A stretch of 64,000 nt of DNA from Rhizophagus irregularis (Eukaryota; Glomeromycota; Glomeromycetes; Glomerales; Glomeraceae). Position 1 is the first letter of the stretch. Every line of letters starts with the position of its first letter. The position numbers and the translations under genes are program-made. Positions 1 to 15,981 of the stretch are shown in pieces. Below the pieces are notes generated by a model that worked only from the letters and a program-made list of their open reading frames with translations, did no database searches and was not told where the DNA came from. The stretch covers positions 3,625,001-3,689,000 of the forward strand of contig NC_089446.1 of NCBI RefSeq assembly GCF_026210795.1. The letters run 5' to 3'.

Positions 1-1784
1 TGTTTTGATTCGGTAATGTGAATTTTATTAATTTATTTAACAAATATCATAATTCTTCATTTAGTTAATTTCTTATTTCCCATAGCGTTGACTTTAACGT
101 TCCTTTACAAGACGGAAAAATATCTAATAACCAACGTATAGTTGCAGCCTTACCAACTATTAGATATGCATTAGATAATGGTAATTGAATGTTTCTACTT
201 ATTTTATAGTAACACCTTTTCCATAGTAATTAATATTTTTCAAAATAGGAGCTAAGGCTGTTATTTTAATGTCCCATTTGGGCCGCCCGGACGGGAAATC
301 AAACCCTAAATATACATTGAGACCTATTGCCGAGGAAGTCAGTCGTTTACTTGAAAAAAAAGTTATGTTCTTAAATAATTGTGTAGGCCCTGAAGTCGAA
401 TCTGCCGCGAAAAATGCGACTGGAGGTAGATTTTCTCATATTTATGTTATTCACATAATACAATTTATGATACATTATGATGATAAAACCTTGTTATGTT
501 AGGCCAAATCATCCTACTTGAGAATCTTCGGTTTCATATTGAAGAAGAAGGTTCTGGCAAAGATGATGAAGGAAACAAGGTACTTTACAACAATCATATT
601 CGTTATATTACGTTTTTACTTAAATTCTTTATATAATTAGATCAAAGCCAGTCCTGAAGATATAGATAAGTTTAGAGCATCTCTTTCAAAACTTGGAGAT
701 ATCTATGTTAATGATGCATTTGGAACGGCACATAGACCACATAGTTCTATGGTTGGGGTAAACCTTCCAGATCGTGCTGCTGGTTTCTTATTAAAAAAGG
801 AACTAGATTTCTTTGGCAAAGCCTTGGAAAACCCGGATAGACCTTTCTTGGCCATTCTCGGAGGGTAAGAATAAATTTTTGTTGTATTTTATCCCCTTAG
901 AATTAATGTATATTTTGTGTGTAATTAATTCATAGAGCCAAAGTTTCCGATAAAATTAAATTGATTAACAACCTTCTCGATAAAGTTGATTCTATGATCA
1001 TCACGGGTAATTTATCCTGAACTTAATGATTTTCAAGTTGGACATAAATTCTCATATACATATATAAAAAAATTTTTTTTTCATTAATAGGTGGAATGGC
1101 TTTTACATTTAAGAAAACTCTTAATGGCGTTAAGGTTAGAATCGAAAAAGGATATGTTTACGTACGAAGGAAGACAGAATGATAATGAATCTTCCAATCC
1201 TTTTTTCTTAGATCGGAAATTCTTTATTTGACGAAGAAGGTTCCAAAACGGTTGCTGATTTAGTTGAAAAAGCTAAGAAAAAAGGAGTTAAATTAGTTTT
1301 CCCAGTAGATTATGTAACGGGAGACAAATTTGATAAAGATGCCAATGTATGTATTATATTTTATCATAAATTATATATTTTAAATTAATAATTTAATAAA
1401 AAATTTATATTCTATCAGACTGGATACGCTACAGATGAAACAGGAATTCCAGATGGATGGCTTGGGCTTGATTCGGGGAAGAAGACAAATGAACTTTTTA
1501 AAAAAACAATTCTTGAAGCTAAAACTATACTATGGAATGGACCAACAGGAGTATTTGAATTTGATAAATTCGCAGCAGGTACAAAATCAGCTTTAGATGC
1601 TGTTACTGAAGCTACACAAAATGGAGTTATAACTATCATAGGAGGTGGTGATACTGCAACTGCTGTTGCTAAATGGGGTGCTGAGGATAAGATTTCGCAT
1701 GTATCAACTGGTGGTGGAGCGTCTCTCGAATTACTTGAAGGCAAAGAATTACCTGGAGTAGCAGCTCTCTCTGCCAAATTGTAG
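1..1784 (+). CDS. PGK1: Phosphoglycerate kinase, 5' partial
   Basis: Glycolytic enzyme of the cytosol that transfers phosphate from 1,3-bisphosphoglycerate to ADP. Nine exons can be joined with GT..AG introns: 1-12, 86-180, 249-425, 503-579, 641-864, 936-1006, 1091-1134, 1212-1346 and 1419-1784. They give 399 residues. The family is about 416 long, so roughly 17 N-terminal residues lie upstream of the window. Visible PGK motifs are VLIRVDFNVP at the N-terminus, [30 protein letters not shown], the hinge-side NGPTGVFEF and the nucleotide-binding GGGDTATAV followed by [13 protein letters not shown]. Exon 1 is only the last 12 bases of an upstream exon, recognised because it supplies VLIR before VDFNVP. 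The stop is TAG at 1782-1784. It converges on the MFS gene, with 155 bp between stops. All key motifs are intact, so this is presumably the functional copy. Confidence 0.96.
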
Positions 1785-1939
1785 TTATTAATTATAAGTA
1801 AATATTTATTTAATTATATTAATATTGTTCTTTTTATTATCATAGCTTTTTGGAAATAAATTTGGTTTAACATTTATTATGCGATTCGATTTTTTTTTTT
1901 TGATTTTTGCTTTGTAAAAGTAATTTTTTTTTAAATTAT

Positions 1940-3639
1940 CTACAAAATTAAAGACCCCAAAGCAAGAGATGCCATAAAAATACCAGCATTAGCCCAAAAT
2001 ACAATTTCTTCTATTCCGTAATTAACTCCCTGATTGTACAATTTATTCATCCATAAAGGGCTTAAAATACTTCCTACACTTTCTATTACACTAATAGCAC
2101 CTAAAATTTGACCAGCTTGTGTTGGCAAAACATAAGTAGTAAATAAACTTCTCATAGCGGGGGAAGTTATAGTTGCCAAACTATTAATTACACAAGCAAA
2201 ATAAAACCAAAAAGGTTTTGCAGCTATAGCAAATAAAATGAACCCTATTATTTCCATAATGAGACCACCTCGCATTGTCCATATATCTAAAGAACGAGCA
2301 TATGATGATTGATAACGTGAACGAATTAAACGTAATAATGGTAATAAAACAATTAATGCTATAAAACGCGTAAATGCTTGTAATGATAAAAAATAACCAT
2401 TTTCTAATGATGTCCAATCAAATTTATATTTTGTATATAAATTTATGATTTCATTTTGAGCTGAATGATAATAAAATATGTTAGTGAAAAAATTGGTGGC
2501 TTTTTGATAAATAAAATAATTTTGTTTTTTTTATAACTTACCAGCTTGTGAAATTCTATAAATAAAATAAATTACAGCTAAAATATATATGGTATTTTTT
2601 CCTCTCCATGATCTATTTCTATTTCTATCACTATCACCTATTTCAACTGGTAATCTAGTAAGAATAGTTAATGGCGAAAAAATGTGACTAAAAGAAGTGG
2701 GTGGAGATGTTGAATAATTTAGTTCGCGTATATTAGAAGAGACTGATTCTGGTACAATAAATGAAACTACAAATAAAAATATAATAAGAGCACCAATTGC
2801 TATATAAAATACCGAAAGAATCGATCCTGTAACCTTTATAAATAAAATAAAATAAGTATGTATATAAATAAATTAGCTTAATGAAGTGAAACGTTCTTAC
2901 CTTTACAATTAAACCACCCAAAGTAGGACCGATAGCCATACCACAAAATGCCGAAGCATGCATCAAACCAAAAGCAACACTTCTATTTTCACTACTGGTA
3001 CAATCACTTAAATAAGCATGACATGCCGTGTTTATAGCAATTACACCCCCAAGTAATCCTTGAATAATTGATCCAACATATAACATCTTAATTCCTACTA
3101 TCCTCCAATAATGAGCAACTATTATTATATTTATTATACCCAATATTATACCGAATGTTGATAATCGAAATATAAATTTACGTCCAAAGTAATCTGATAA
3201 CGTAGAAAGATATCCAATTGATAAAGTCACTATACAAGTTTATATAAAATAATTTAGTTTTTATTTTAGAATAAATTAAAAAGAACTTAATAATTATTAA
3301 TTAACCTGCGATATGTGATAAAGTCGCATACCACATCACATAATTTGATGCTAATATCCGAATTTCACGTAAATTACAATCATCATCATTTGATAGATTT
3401 TTATGTTGTTCTTTGAACTCTTTACATGCCAAATCCGAAATAAAGTGTATTATGGGAGCTTCGATTGAAGTCATGATTATAGATAAAGTTATACTAAACG
3501 GTATCATCCATAATAAATGGGGCCTACGAAGTCTTTCTAACCATGATTTTTGAACATTGTCATTATCATCAAGTAAATAGCTGGTTTCTGAAACGTCTTG
3601 TGAATTAAGGTCTGTATCATTATAACTTGTAGAAGCCAT
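1940..3639 (-). CDS. Major facilitator superfamily transporter
   Basis: Multipass membrane transporter of the MFS. Four exons on the minus strand, roughly 3639-3306, 3237-2900, 2836-2543 and 2460-1940. The N-terminus is a soluble tail with Ser/Thr/Asp (about 35 residues), then a first membrane segment (LLWMIPFSITLSIIM). The loop after the second segment carries the MFS motif A pattern, SDYFGRK. A hydrophilic loop lies at the middle, around the third exon, before the C-terminal six-helix half. The start was chosen at the first ATG preceding this tail. The general shape resembles the fungal drug/tetracycline-resistance-like or SLC46-like branch, but the substrate cannot be read from sequence. 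It is divergent from the ARF6 gene over 578 bp. Exon ends are judged by eye and may shift by a few bases. Confidence 0.85.
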
Positions 3640-4217
3640 TGCACAATATAATATAATTTAACAAAATGTTACAATACTAAAATTATTAAAGACATTTGAC
3701 GCAAATGACGTAACCAAAGTTTTCTCTTTTTTTTGCCTTTTCGCTCAAAATTCAAGGTTAGGTGCAAAAAAAATTTTGAAACAAAAAAAAAATTATTCGA
3801 TTGCAAGATTACGCTAAATTTACTTTGTACATAAAAACTTGTGCATTATGACCTTGTTTTTTGATACTACCAATAAAAATTCTGTGTAATCTTGGTACGA
3901 TGTTGAATATTTCGTTTCTAATAAACTTTTTAAATAATACACTGTATTTTTTTCATAAAATAAAGTATTACTAAATGTTAAAAAAAAAAAAAACTTTAAA
4001 CCCTACTTTTCTTTCTGGTGCTCTATTATATTTGTGGTCTTTCTAATACACCACCACCACCAGTTACTAATTGACGATAAAAAATATTTCCGCGTTATAT
4101 TCACCCTATATACCATCTTTTACATTCTTTCTCTCCTCTCGACTTATCTTCTTCGCGGAAATCATAGAGTACAACCGTTTCGACTAATCCAACCAAATTC
4201 CTCACGATATATACATA
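3640..4217. promoter_or_regulatory. Divergent intergenic region MFS/ARF6
   Basis: 578 bp between two divergent start codons. It holds homopurine and homopyrimidine runs, and a CT-rich stretch with TTCTCTCCTCTC just before the ARF6 start (about 4120-4150). That is the kind of pyrimidine tract often seen at fungal transcription starts. No defined factor site was recognised. Confidence 0.4.
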
Positions 4218-5100
<883 letters not shown>

Positions 5101-6081
5101 AAGATTCTTTCAATTGTAAGGTTGTAAGGTTTATTCTTTTTGTTCGAATATATAGATTAAAGATATTGGCTGGACCTCACATACGAGTTTGAATATTTAT
5201 TATTTTTATTATTATTTTCCTTCAATAAATAATAAAATAAATTGTAACAGTATAAACGATTGATGTTATTTCGCCAATTTATAATATAATGAAATGGTTT
5301 AAATCCTTGATTTAAAAGAATTAATTGAAATTGAATATTTACATCAATGTAACAAACATTTATGCGTCTTTTTTGTTGGAATAATAAACCAATAAAATGA
5401 AATAACGTAACTTTTTCGATTGGTAATTAACAAAATCATTTTTTATTTTTTGCATTCATTGAATGAAAGTAAATCTAGTCTATCTATAAAACACATATTG
5501 CATTAATACAAATAAATAAACCAAAAGAAGATAATTTAAGGAAATTAAACACATATCTAGCAGTTATCTAGTATAGTGACTTCAAAGCATGCACGATTAT
5601 TTAAAAACGAAAAAACTATTCTTCAATTAACCTTAGTTGGTAAAAGTCTCATGAATATTTATTATGCTACTAAATACTTCCGTGAATAGGGTCAAATATA
5701 AAAACTACGTTTTCAAAACTAATAAAGAGAGCGAACATTCTCAAATCTAATTTATCTGAAATTTTCTTTTTTTGTCTTTACTAATTAAGTGTTAATTTAT
5801 ATTAAATGAATTAAGTGAGGGATGCTTGCATAATTTGAAATCCATATTTCTATTTTTGACATCAAATTTTTTTTTAACTAATTATAACCGAATATTAAAA
5901 AAGGATCGATGTCGTGTAAAGTATGCAAGGTAAGACAGGTAAGACAATTGTTTGTTATCAACAAAGAGAAAAATTTTGACATAAATTTCGGAAGATTAAG
6001 TTTGATTAAACTTCTTTCCATCAAAATTTTTGTTCCTGAACAAAAAATTTTCAAATATTATTTTATTTTAATTCATTAATA
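5101..6081. other. Intergenic region ARF6 to GMD
   Basis: About 980 bp, AT-rich, on the 3' side of ARF6 and upstream of GMD. No open frame, inverted repeat or RNA gene stood out. A TCTCTCTCTCCTGAAG pyrimidine run lies just inside the following gene. Confidence 0.5.
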
Positions 6082-7693
<1,612 letters not shown>

Positions 7694-8779
7694 AATTATA
7701 ATATATACATATAATATTATATATAATTTTTTTTTTATTTTTATTAAACTTTTTGTGAAAAAATTAAAATCATTTTTTAACAAAATACCTGAAAGTCAGA
7801 TTTCACGTGATTTGTGTTTATCTTTAGCAAACTTCTTTGTTGAATAAGATCGATATCATCTTGCGGGTCAAAAGGATAATCAAATGCACGTCGCATTTAT
7901 TTTAATATCAAATTAAATTTTACTGTCACACAAACCTACGTTTAAATAATATACAGTATTAACATAATTATTCGCTTTTTATAATTAACTTTGATTTAAT
8001 TAAACATTTAGCTGGCGAAAAAAAATTTTTAAACCACGATTTTAAAAAGAATTACTTATTTGAGAAACATGTTTTTCAATTTTACCGAGCATAGAATGTT
8101 TTACACGGTGGTTACTGATATTTTAGCGTTCTGTGCTGAACTGCTGATGTGAAAAATTAATTTATCTAAACTAACAAATTAATCTACTATCTTCAGTTTT
8201 AGTCTTCAATTTTGTTTTAGTTCATCGAAAGTGTTACCCTTTTGTTTGTATCTCAATAAATGATGTTTTCTCGATAAAAAATTAAAAAGATGCGAAAACA
8301 TTTGGTTTAAATTTTACAAAAATGAATATTTTCATAATTTTTTTTAACATGAAATATTTCATAATTATTAATTTCAAAATTATTTGCCTGATGGGACATG
8401 GACAGGGTCACAGGAGTGTCACAGGGACATACCGTACGTCTGTACCGGAATGTCCCGTACAAAGAGGATAATATATGGTCAAATCACTTAAATTGGGTGG
8501 TTGGTACCAGCTTACCAGATGGAATTCCGTTTTATATTTTACGATGGGTCAGTCCTCCGATCTTCCTTGCAGTACATAGCAGAAATAATGCGTCATTAAA
8601 ACATTCGAACTTTATTTTAAATAATTATCAATAAAATATGTAATCAATTTTAAAACTACATTGAAGTTGGTGAAGATCCAAATGTAAAAATATTTCGTGC
8701 ACAATAGCACTTTCACACGTTACAATCCCGAATATTAGTAATTATATATTTTAATAGACTGTAAGGAATTTAACCCACT
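7694..8779. other. Intergenic region with a short iterated-word palindrome
   Basis: Convergent 3' flanks of GMD and the membrane-protein gene. Mostly featureless AT-rich DNA. Around 8393-8460 the base composition changes to GC-rich: the word GGGACAT occurs twice and ATGTCCC once, with GTACGT and GTACCG between them, so this stretch can fold back on itself. The open frame that crosses it (8398-8634) has no recognisable domain and I do not call it a gene. Confidence 0.4.
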
Positions 8780-9607
8780 TTATGGGATATCTGAATCAAG
8801 AAATTTCTTTCTTGGAAAAATTAGGTAATAGGCACTACGAAGAACATTACTCAAAGCAAAACTACTGAAAAACAATAATACTGAAGATAAATATCCCTCA
8901 TTACAATATAAAAAGAAACAAACATATCCCACATGTAAATAAATTTGAAAAATAAAAGGGTATATAAATATGTATAATAATCTGCCTTTATGAAATTTTT
9001 CCTTCATAATAAATATAAAGATACAAATAAAAAACAACGGGATTGCAAGCAATATAGAAAGAATACTAATCCATTGAAATACAATCATATATCCTGAGGG
9101 TGAGAAATTGATTTTAAAATAGATTTGAAAAATTATTTGAATAACGTAAAGCGGAACAAAGAAAAAGCCTCGGACAATATTACGCCAACGTCTATTAGTT
9201 ATAACCTGCGTTAAAGTAATTACACCGCATAAAGAATACATTATGAGGGAACATATATTGATAAAGCTAGGTACGATTTTATCATTTAATGAGAAGAATC
9301 TGATCGTCATGTAGGTCATAAGGGCCAATAATACCATAAATTGTATTACTGCAGTTCGGATTACGAATCTTTTTAATTTAGCGATAAACCCTTCCTCGTC
9401 ATCAGGAGGATTTGAGAAGAAAGTTAGCAGTAAACCAATGGTGAAAGATAAATAATTTCCGAATGCAACGTGTGCAACGTCACGAACTATGACATAGCAC
9501 ATAGTTGAGGCGGAAGATACGTTAATTAAAAACATAAAAAAAATGAACCATGAAAAAGATTTAATTAGATGTGATTTCTTCATCATAAAGTTACAATTAT
9601 TAATCAT
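8780..9607 (-). CDS. Multipass membrane protein, unknown
   Basis: Intronless frame of 275 codons. I do not recognise the family. About seven to eight hydrophobic helices can be seen, roughly residues 16-36, 38-62, 82-104, 113-135, 146-165, 174-200, 208-234 and 240-262. They are joined by short basic loops, for example TNRRWRN at 137-143 and FPRKK at 264-268. A small acidic loop (NPPDDEE) lies near residue 68. The layout could be a seven-helix receptor-like or small transport protein, but no diagnostic motif is present. The start is the first ATG; MM at residues 8-9 is an alternative. The predicted product is plausible because hydrophobic segments are regularly spaced and no stop interrupts it, although AT-rich DNA favours such residues. 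Confidence 0.6.
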   Translation of the reverse strand: MINNCNFMMKKSHLIKSFSWFIFFMFLINVSSASTMCYVIVRDVAHVAFGNYLSFTIGLLLTFFSNPPDDEEGFIAKLKRFVIRTAVIQFMVLLALMTYMTIRFFSLNDKIVPSFINICSLIMYSLCGVITLTQVITNRRWRNIVRGFFFVPLYVIQIIFQIYFKINFSPSGYMIVFQWISILSILLAIPLFFICIFIFIMKEKFHKGRLLYIFIYPFIFQIYLHVGYVCFFLYCNEGYLSSVLLFFSSFALSNVLRSAYYLIFPRKKFLDSDIP

Positions 9608-10782
9608 TTAGTAATTCCTTAATTGACTTCAATGAAGAAATAATAAAAAAAGAGATCGTAATTAATTAATTAAAGAAATGATAATAATAATATATAAATT
9701 CAATAAACAAAAATTAAGAAATAGAGGTCATAAAATTCGAAGAAATGAGAAGGAAAAGGAAGGCTCATTTAAAAAATAAAAACTTTCGCGGTAACACTGC
9801 TTTCAAATTCATTCTCCAAATGACCATAAAATTGGGCTGTTTATCATTACTTTATGAAGAAGAATCATTGAAATCTAATTATATAACAAGATTTTATATT
9901 TAGGAACAAATGAAGGTAATTACTTATTAATATTTATACATCTAAATGGGGAAACAAATCCGGGAATCATATAAAAAAGGTCTTTCATTTGTAATTGTTA
10001 TAATTTTGGTACAAATTTATTAATATTCTTAAAAAATGTATAATTTTCAAAATATAAAAATATTTGAAAGAAAAATACAATGACAGACAAACAATAACTA
10101 TTTATAGAAGATATAAACTACAATATTATTAATATTATTTATTATTAATATTAAAAATTAATTTTGGTTGTGTCTTGTGATAAAGTTGCAGTGATGGTGA
10201 CTAATAAATGCGCGGTCCCAAAGAAATTGTAATTGTAAACCAAATTTGATCATTATATTTAAAGACTAATAAACGATTGACAGTTGAAATAATTTATTCG
10301 ATTTGAGAATTTTTGAATCTCAAATATCCGACTGATTTTTGTCCATCAACCATACACTTATATAAGTATATACATTATGCATTGAAAAACTAAAGGGAAT
10401 TATAACTGGAAGGGAATGGAAAATCCAATTCCAATGAAAAGTTTCCAAGGAAATCACTGTCAGCATACCAATTAATAGTTAGTCATATCTATAATTAAAA
10501 CTGCTGCTTTAATTTTCGTAATAATATTGGGGCAGACCTAATCGAATAATCGTATAATAATAATAATTCATCACTCTTTCAGATTGTAACTGCCGTTACT
10601 TTCGCAGGGTCTGTACGCAAACAATTGGTCTAAAACAGATTTTATTTATAAAAAAGACTACGAAATTATTATAATTAATACAACTTTTTAAAGCCCTATT
10701 TACAATAAAAAAAAAAAGACTAATAAAATTAAAATTGTTCTATAAAATAAAATACTATTCATAATTTATATTAATACTGATT
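9608..10782. other. Intergenic region upstream of the membrane-protein gene
   Basis: About 1.2 kb of AT-rich DNA between two minus-strand genes. It holds the promoter side of the membrane-protein gene and the 3' flank of the flippase gene. No open frame or repeat was recognised. Confidence 0.5.
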
Positions 10783-13700
10783 TTAAGTTGTCTCAGCTTT
10801 ATCGTTATTATCTAAAGTTTTTGATTGTTCTTGTTCTATTATTGGTTGATTTTGTGTCTCACCTGAATCATTATTGTTCTCATTAACTTGTTCATTTTCA
10901 CTTTCATTTTCACTCATATGACTACTTGATTGAATACCAAGTTCCTCGCTAACGTATTCACTATTCACTCTCGAAGTTATATTTGTTGTCGCCGTTGAAT
11001 CCCTAAAATGTACCATTCTAATTCTTTCCTCTTCTCCAAGGACATCGATTAAATCCCTAGAGGCCCTTACTTCTGGCAAACTTCTACGACGTAAACTGAG
11101 ATCATTAAATTCAATCTTGGACGTACGCCCAATAGGGCCAGGATTTGTTTTACGACGTTTTAAAGGTGGTGCCATTATACGCCCTGTACCTTCTTCTTGT
11201 GAGAATGCATATCCTCGCATTGGTTCCGTTAATCCTGTTCGCATAAATGTCATGCTTGTAGGAACCTCTGATACTTCTAAATTATTATTAACATATTCTG
11301 GTGGTATAGGAGGAACAGGTGGTGTAGGTGATCGAGTATCTAAATTTGTACGATCCGTAGCAAAACTTGGACGTGTAGAATATGTCACTACTCCTCCTTC
11401 AGCAAATATGGGCGATATTGATTCATTTCTTGAATACAATGATTCTTTCGTTGATTGCCTGGCTAAGCTTACGCTTCTATATATAAGTGGATCTCTCGAG
11501 AAATTATGTTTTGGATCGGTCTTGATAATTTCTTGAATAATATTGACATCTATAGGTCTGTAGTTTCTTTGGTAATATTTCCAAGAATATCTTGGAAGCA
11601 TGGAAATAATTACAGTTAATAATATACAGAACCAAAATACCCCTCCACCAAACACAGAATAGTTAAATCCATAGATCGCTGCAAACGGGATTAAACTATA
11701 GACAGCTATGTAAAGTAAAATTAAAGCTATCGATCCAAAAACTGAAATATAATGAAATATTGTCCAACATTGTGCATTGAATCCGGTGAACAAGTTTGCC
11801 ATCGTGATACATGCAACTGCCATTGTCGTTCCCATTTCAAGATAATCAGGTGTACGTCCTTTATCATTGACACTTCCTTTTTGATAAGCAAAATATGAAA
11901 CAAAGAAGCATATCACGGATTGATAAATACCTTCAAGCATATAATATAAAAATGTTAGCATCGTATAAGCTTCTTGGTTAATACCTCTCTTGTATAATTC
12001 AGGTACTTCAGTAGCAACATTATCGGGCACATCCCGATCGAATACACCAATTGAAAGTACAGCTACACATGTGAAAAATAAATTCCAAAATAATGTATAA
12101 GTATATTCAAAGACAATAGTTGTAGAGTACCCGCAAAAGAATTGATACCAAAATAAACTCCCAACCCCTATCATATTTTTATAAAAGAAATTGAGAATCA
12201 TGGAGGAATTTCGAATATATGCATAATGTCCATGAACTAACAAAAGACGAGTAAGATATCGAAACTGTGCAATAGCATAATCTGATGCCATAACAGCCTG
12301 TAATCCTTCTTCTCCCGCAACTCCTATACCAATATGTGCGGCTTGAATCATACTAACATCATTAGCTCCATCTCCAATAGCACAAGTCATTACATTCTTT
12401 CCCTCCTTAACTAATTCTACAACTTTAGCTTTTTGTAATGGTGACACACGACAACAAATGACTCCTTTGCATCGACAGGCCAAATCTAATAACAAGTTCC
12501 TACTCCAAGGTTCTTCCAGGGCATACTTTAATGCTACTCCATCGATAATTAAAGCATGTCCTCCAGGTCTTGGTGAATTGGATACACCTGAAATAATGGA
12601 AAGACTTCTTCCCAAACTCATTTCACGTGCATGTGAAGTTGATGGTCGAGGAACACTGTTGACCGACATAACAGGAGGAACTTGAGAGCGTATATTATTT
12701 TGAATATCCTGATCAGTGGGAAAGAATTTTTCTACGGCATTACGCATTTGTTCGTAAGCGCTACCCGATTCTCCATAAGCACCTCCACGAACAATAATAA
12801 GGTTCATGTCTCTACTTAATAAGCATGTCGAAAATCCGATACTTATTGCAGTTTCCATCTTATCACCAGTCAAAACCCATATTTTAATACCTGCGCGTTT
12901 AAGAGTTGCAATACACTCTGGCACACCATCTTGCAAGCGATCTTCGATTGCGGTAGCACCAAGTAGTATTAAATCTTTTTCAATTTGATTGCTAACAATT
13001 TCAACTCTTTTGTCACGGTCTACAATTGAAGATGATGCTTCCCGAAACTCGATATTCCATTTTTGGTAAAAACCAGGATCAATATCTGCGTAACCTAAGC
13101 AAAGCGTCCGAAGACCTATTTTAAAAGAAGTTGTTAAATTAAAAATCATAACAAATTTGAAATTTAGATATTAAAAAAAAAAGATTTTACCTTCTTTTGC
13201 AAAATCTTCTAAGTGCTCGCCAGTTATATTTGCCCTATAATCTTGGCCACTCTTTAGTCTTTCAAAAATGACATTATCAGCTCCTTTACAATATAAGGTT
13301 ATACGGCCATCCGTTGGTGATCGTACAATAATACTCATCCTTTTCCTTGAACTTGTAAATTCAAGAATATTTAATAACTCAAAGTGGACTTCCTTACCGT
13401 CCGGTGTAGTAATAGTAATGTTATCAGTTTCGCGAGAACGAAAAGTATAACCCACGTCTTTAGCAGCTTGTACAAGTGCAGCTTCATCAGGCGATTGGGC
13501 TTTATATTGTTGTTCTCCATCAGAATTTGTATTGACCAATACGGTATGACAAATTGCAAGAAGGGTGAAAAAATCATTAATAGTTTTCGAATAATCAGAA
13601 TTAGTCATATCTTGTTTAAGCTCATGGTCGGTAAATGGCTTCTTTTCTTTCTTTTCTTTCTTTTCTTTCTTTTTTTCATTAATTTTTTTAGAAGATCCTG

Positions 13701-15607
13701 ATTTAGGAATATCTGATTGAGAAGTTTTTGCATTTGATACTAGAGATGGTGTCGATTTACTATTATCATTGGTCGGAGTGGTTATAACACCTTCGGAGTC
13801 ACTCTCTGAAACTTCACCTTGATAAACTTTCCCACCTATAGAACATTTACGAAATGCCATTACATTTCGTGTTAAAGTGCCGGTTTTATCGGAAAAAATG
13901 TATTCAATTTGACCTATATAATAATTATAAATTAATATATTAGCAAAAAATGTATCTATAAAATATCGCTTAATATAATGTACCTAAATCATCTGATAGA
14001 TTCCAATTTTTAGGAACGCAAGGCGTATCAGTTTCAGGATAACGCATTTCATCATCCATGAAAATAAAGAATGCCTAAGAATATTAAATATATTTATTTA
14101 AATAATGTATTGAGTGTAATATCTAAAGCACGTGACCATACTTACTTGAACCGACTTAACAAATTCAATTGACAAATACAATGAAATGGGAACGATGTTT
14201 TGAAAAGCAATTAAGGCATTACTATAAATCAACACAGTTAATAAAAAAGAATAAATATAATATAAAAAGGAGAAGGCGAGAAATCAAATAATTATTTACC
14301 AGAAGGCTAAAAAGGCGTTTAGTTCAATCCCTCTACTCCCTTGTTCAATATAAGTTGCATTTCTTCCTAAATTATTTGTCTCCCAAATTTTGCTACCAAT
14401 GGCACACAAAGCACACATAGATCCCATTATGGCCAAGTTCGCAAGGCTAAATAAAAAAACTTTACTTAATTCGACTACAATAGAATTTAAATAGCTACGT
14501 GAATAAAAATAAATAAACAACGTACACTTGCGGATTCATCATTTTTTCAATACGACTTCTTTTTGAAGGTGTATCACCAGAGTTTAATGAAAGCTTGGTA
14601 TCACTGCCAGTAAAAACTACCAAACCAATGACCCATTCAGTATTTTTTAACACGCAGCCTCTTAATAACATAGAATTCAAATTTATTGGAATTTTGATAG
14701 GACCGCCGCGAGAGCGCGGTCTATCTGGTAGTCCAGAAGGAAAAACCAATGTAGCGTTATATGAAAATAAGTTTGTTGTAGGAGGTTCCGAGTCAACATA
14801 GAACCGAACATGTGTACAATCATCTGGTGTCGTTAAATGATCAATTTCTGGGACACTTGATCTTATTTTTAAATTTGTTTCACCATCAAGATTTTTTGTT
14901 TCAACATAACAAAGTGAATTAGGTTCGGATGTAGAAAGAATGATAATGTCTAACAAAAGGGTATGATTAAATAATTTTCAAAAAAACTAATCAATAAGGA
15001 GCATTAATTATTTTGACCTACCAGCTGGAATAAAATCATCATTATGTAATTTAATGAAATCTCCTACACGTACATCTTTGAATAATGTTTCCTTCCATTC
15101 CGGACTTTCTCTTCCTGCCGGTTCACCAACTGGGGTTTTTTTGTTAAATAAGGATATTATAAAATTAATGAAGGAATTAGACGCTGCACCAGTATAATTT
15201 ACGTTCTTCCAATTCCCCAATGTCCGTGTTTTCCTATTGTTAACGGACCTATCAGTTACATGACGTTTAAAATCTTCAAATCCATCTTTAATTGAAGTTA
15301 TACCCAAAATTATAAACATGGGCAATGCTGCAACTACGGGTTCAATTGTAGCAAATTCTGGGAACCATTGTAATACGACTAATAACAAGAAGAAAAAATT
15401 GGCAATACGCCGAAATTGTTCGTACAAATTTTTTGGGATAAAAGTAAAAATACTATATTTTGAAGTTACAACTTTATTTGTGACATATTTTTGTTTTGGA
15501 TTTCCATTTTTATCAAGTTTTGCTTGAGGTAAAGGTTCGTTGACATATACTTGACGAGCATTTAATTGTGGTTTTCTAGGCCTCCAAAATTTTAGACGAG
15601 AGAACAT
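10783..15607 (-). CDS. P4-type ATPase, phospholipid flippase
   Basis: Large P-type ATPase that moves phospholipids from the outer to the inner leaflet of plasma or endosomal membranes. About seven exons; the join points restore family motifs exactly. In order: N-terminal basic tail; first helices (RIANFFFLLLVVLQ); actuator loop with DGET (ETKNLDGETNLK); the P4-specific helix-4 stretch QNIVPISLYLSIEFVKS; the phosphorylation motif DKTGTLT at about 13890; a Lys/Glu-rich insert (KEKKEKK repeats, about 13640-13680); KGAD; VLTGDK; GDGANDVSMIQ; and about six C-terminal helices. A long hydrophilic tail of about 240 residues, rich in Ser, Pro and Arg, ends ETT. The catalytic Asp and hinge are intact. 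The N-terminus (VYVNEPLP, FIPKNLYEQFRRIANFF) resembles the Dnf/ATP10 side of the family, but I am not sure of the subclass. A CDC50 partner would be expected elsewhere. Start ATG at 15607. Confidence 0.93.
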
Positions 15608-15981
15608 CTCTTTTGACCCAATACTTTATTTAGATCGGGTTGGAAAAAAGAAAAAGATGTCATTTTGTCATTTACTAATAGTTAAACAATTAAATATTCC
15701 GAATTCGGTAAATACTATCATCCAATTTTTCCGGAAATTTCAAGTTACAGAGTTACGCTATTTATAATTAGATCTTGGAGACAGGATCTATTATTAAAAT
15801 TTTAACCGGGTTATAAACCTGATTTTCCAAGATCACGTGAAAACTTAATTTGTCTTAAATAATTTTCCTTTTTTATCATAAATCAATTTATATTGTGTAA
15901 CATTTCGAATTTTTAGGAAACTCTGAAATCACTCTTACCTCAACATTTTTTTTTGCGGTTCGAAGCATTTTGATATTTAAT
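15608..15981. promoter_or_regulatory. Divergent intergenic region flippase/glycosyltransferase
   Basis: 374 bp between two divergent ATGs, probably holding both promoters. It is AT-rich with no clear TATA or factor site that I would defend. Confidence 0.4.

Noticed and set aside
8398-8634. 78-codon open frame on the plus strand
   Set aside because: Crosses an iterated-word palindrome, has no domain, and its composition is that of the repeat.
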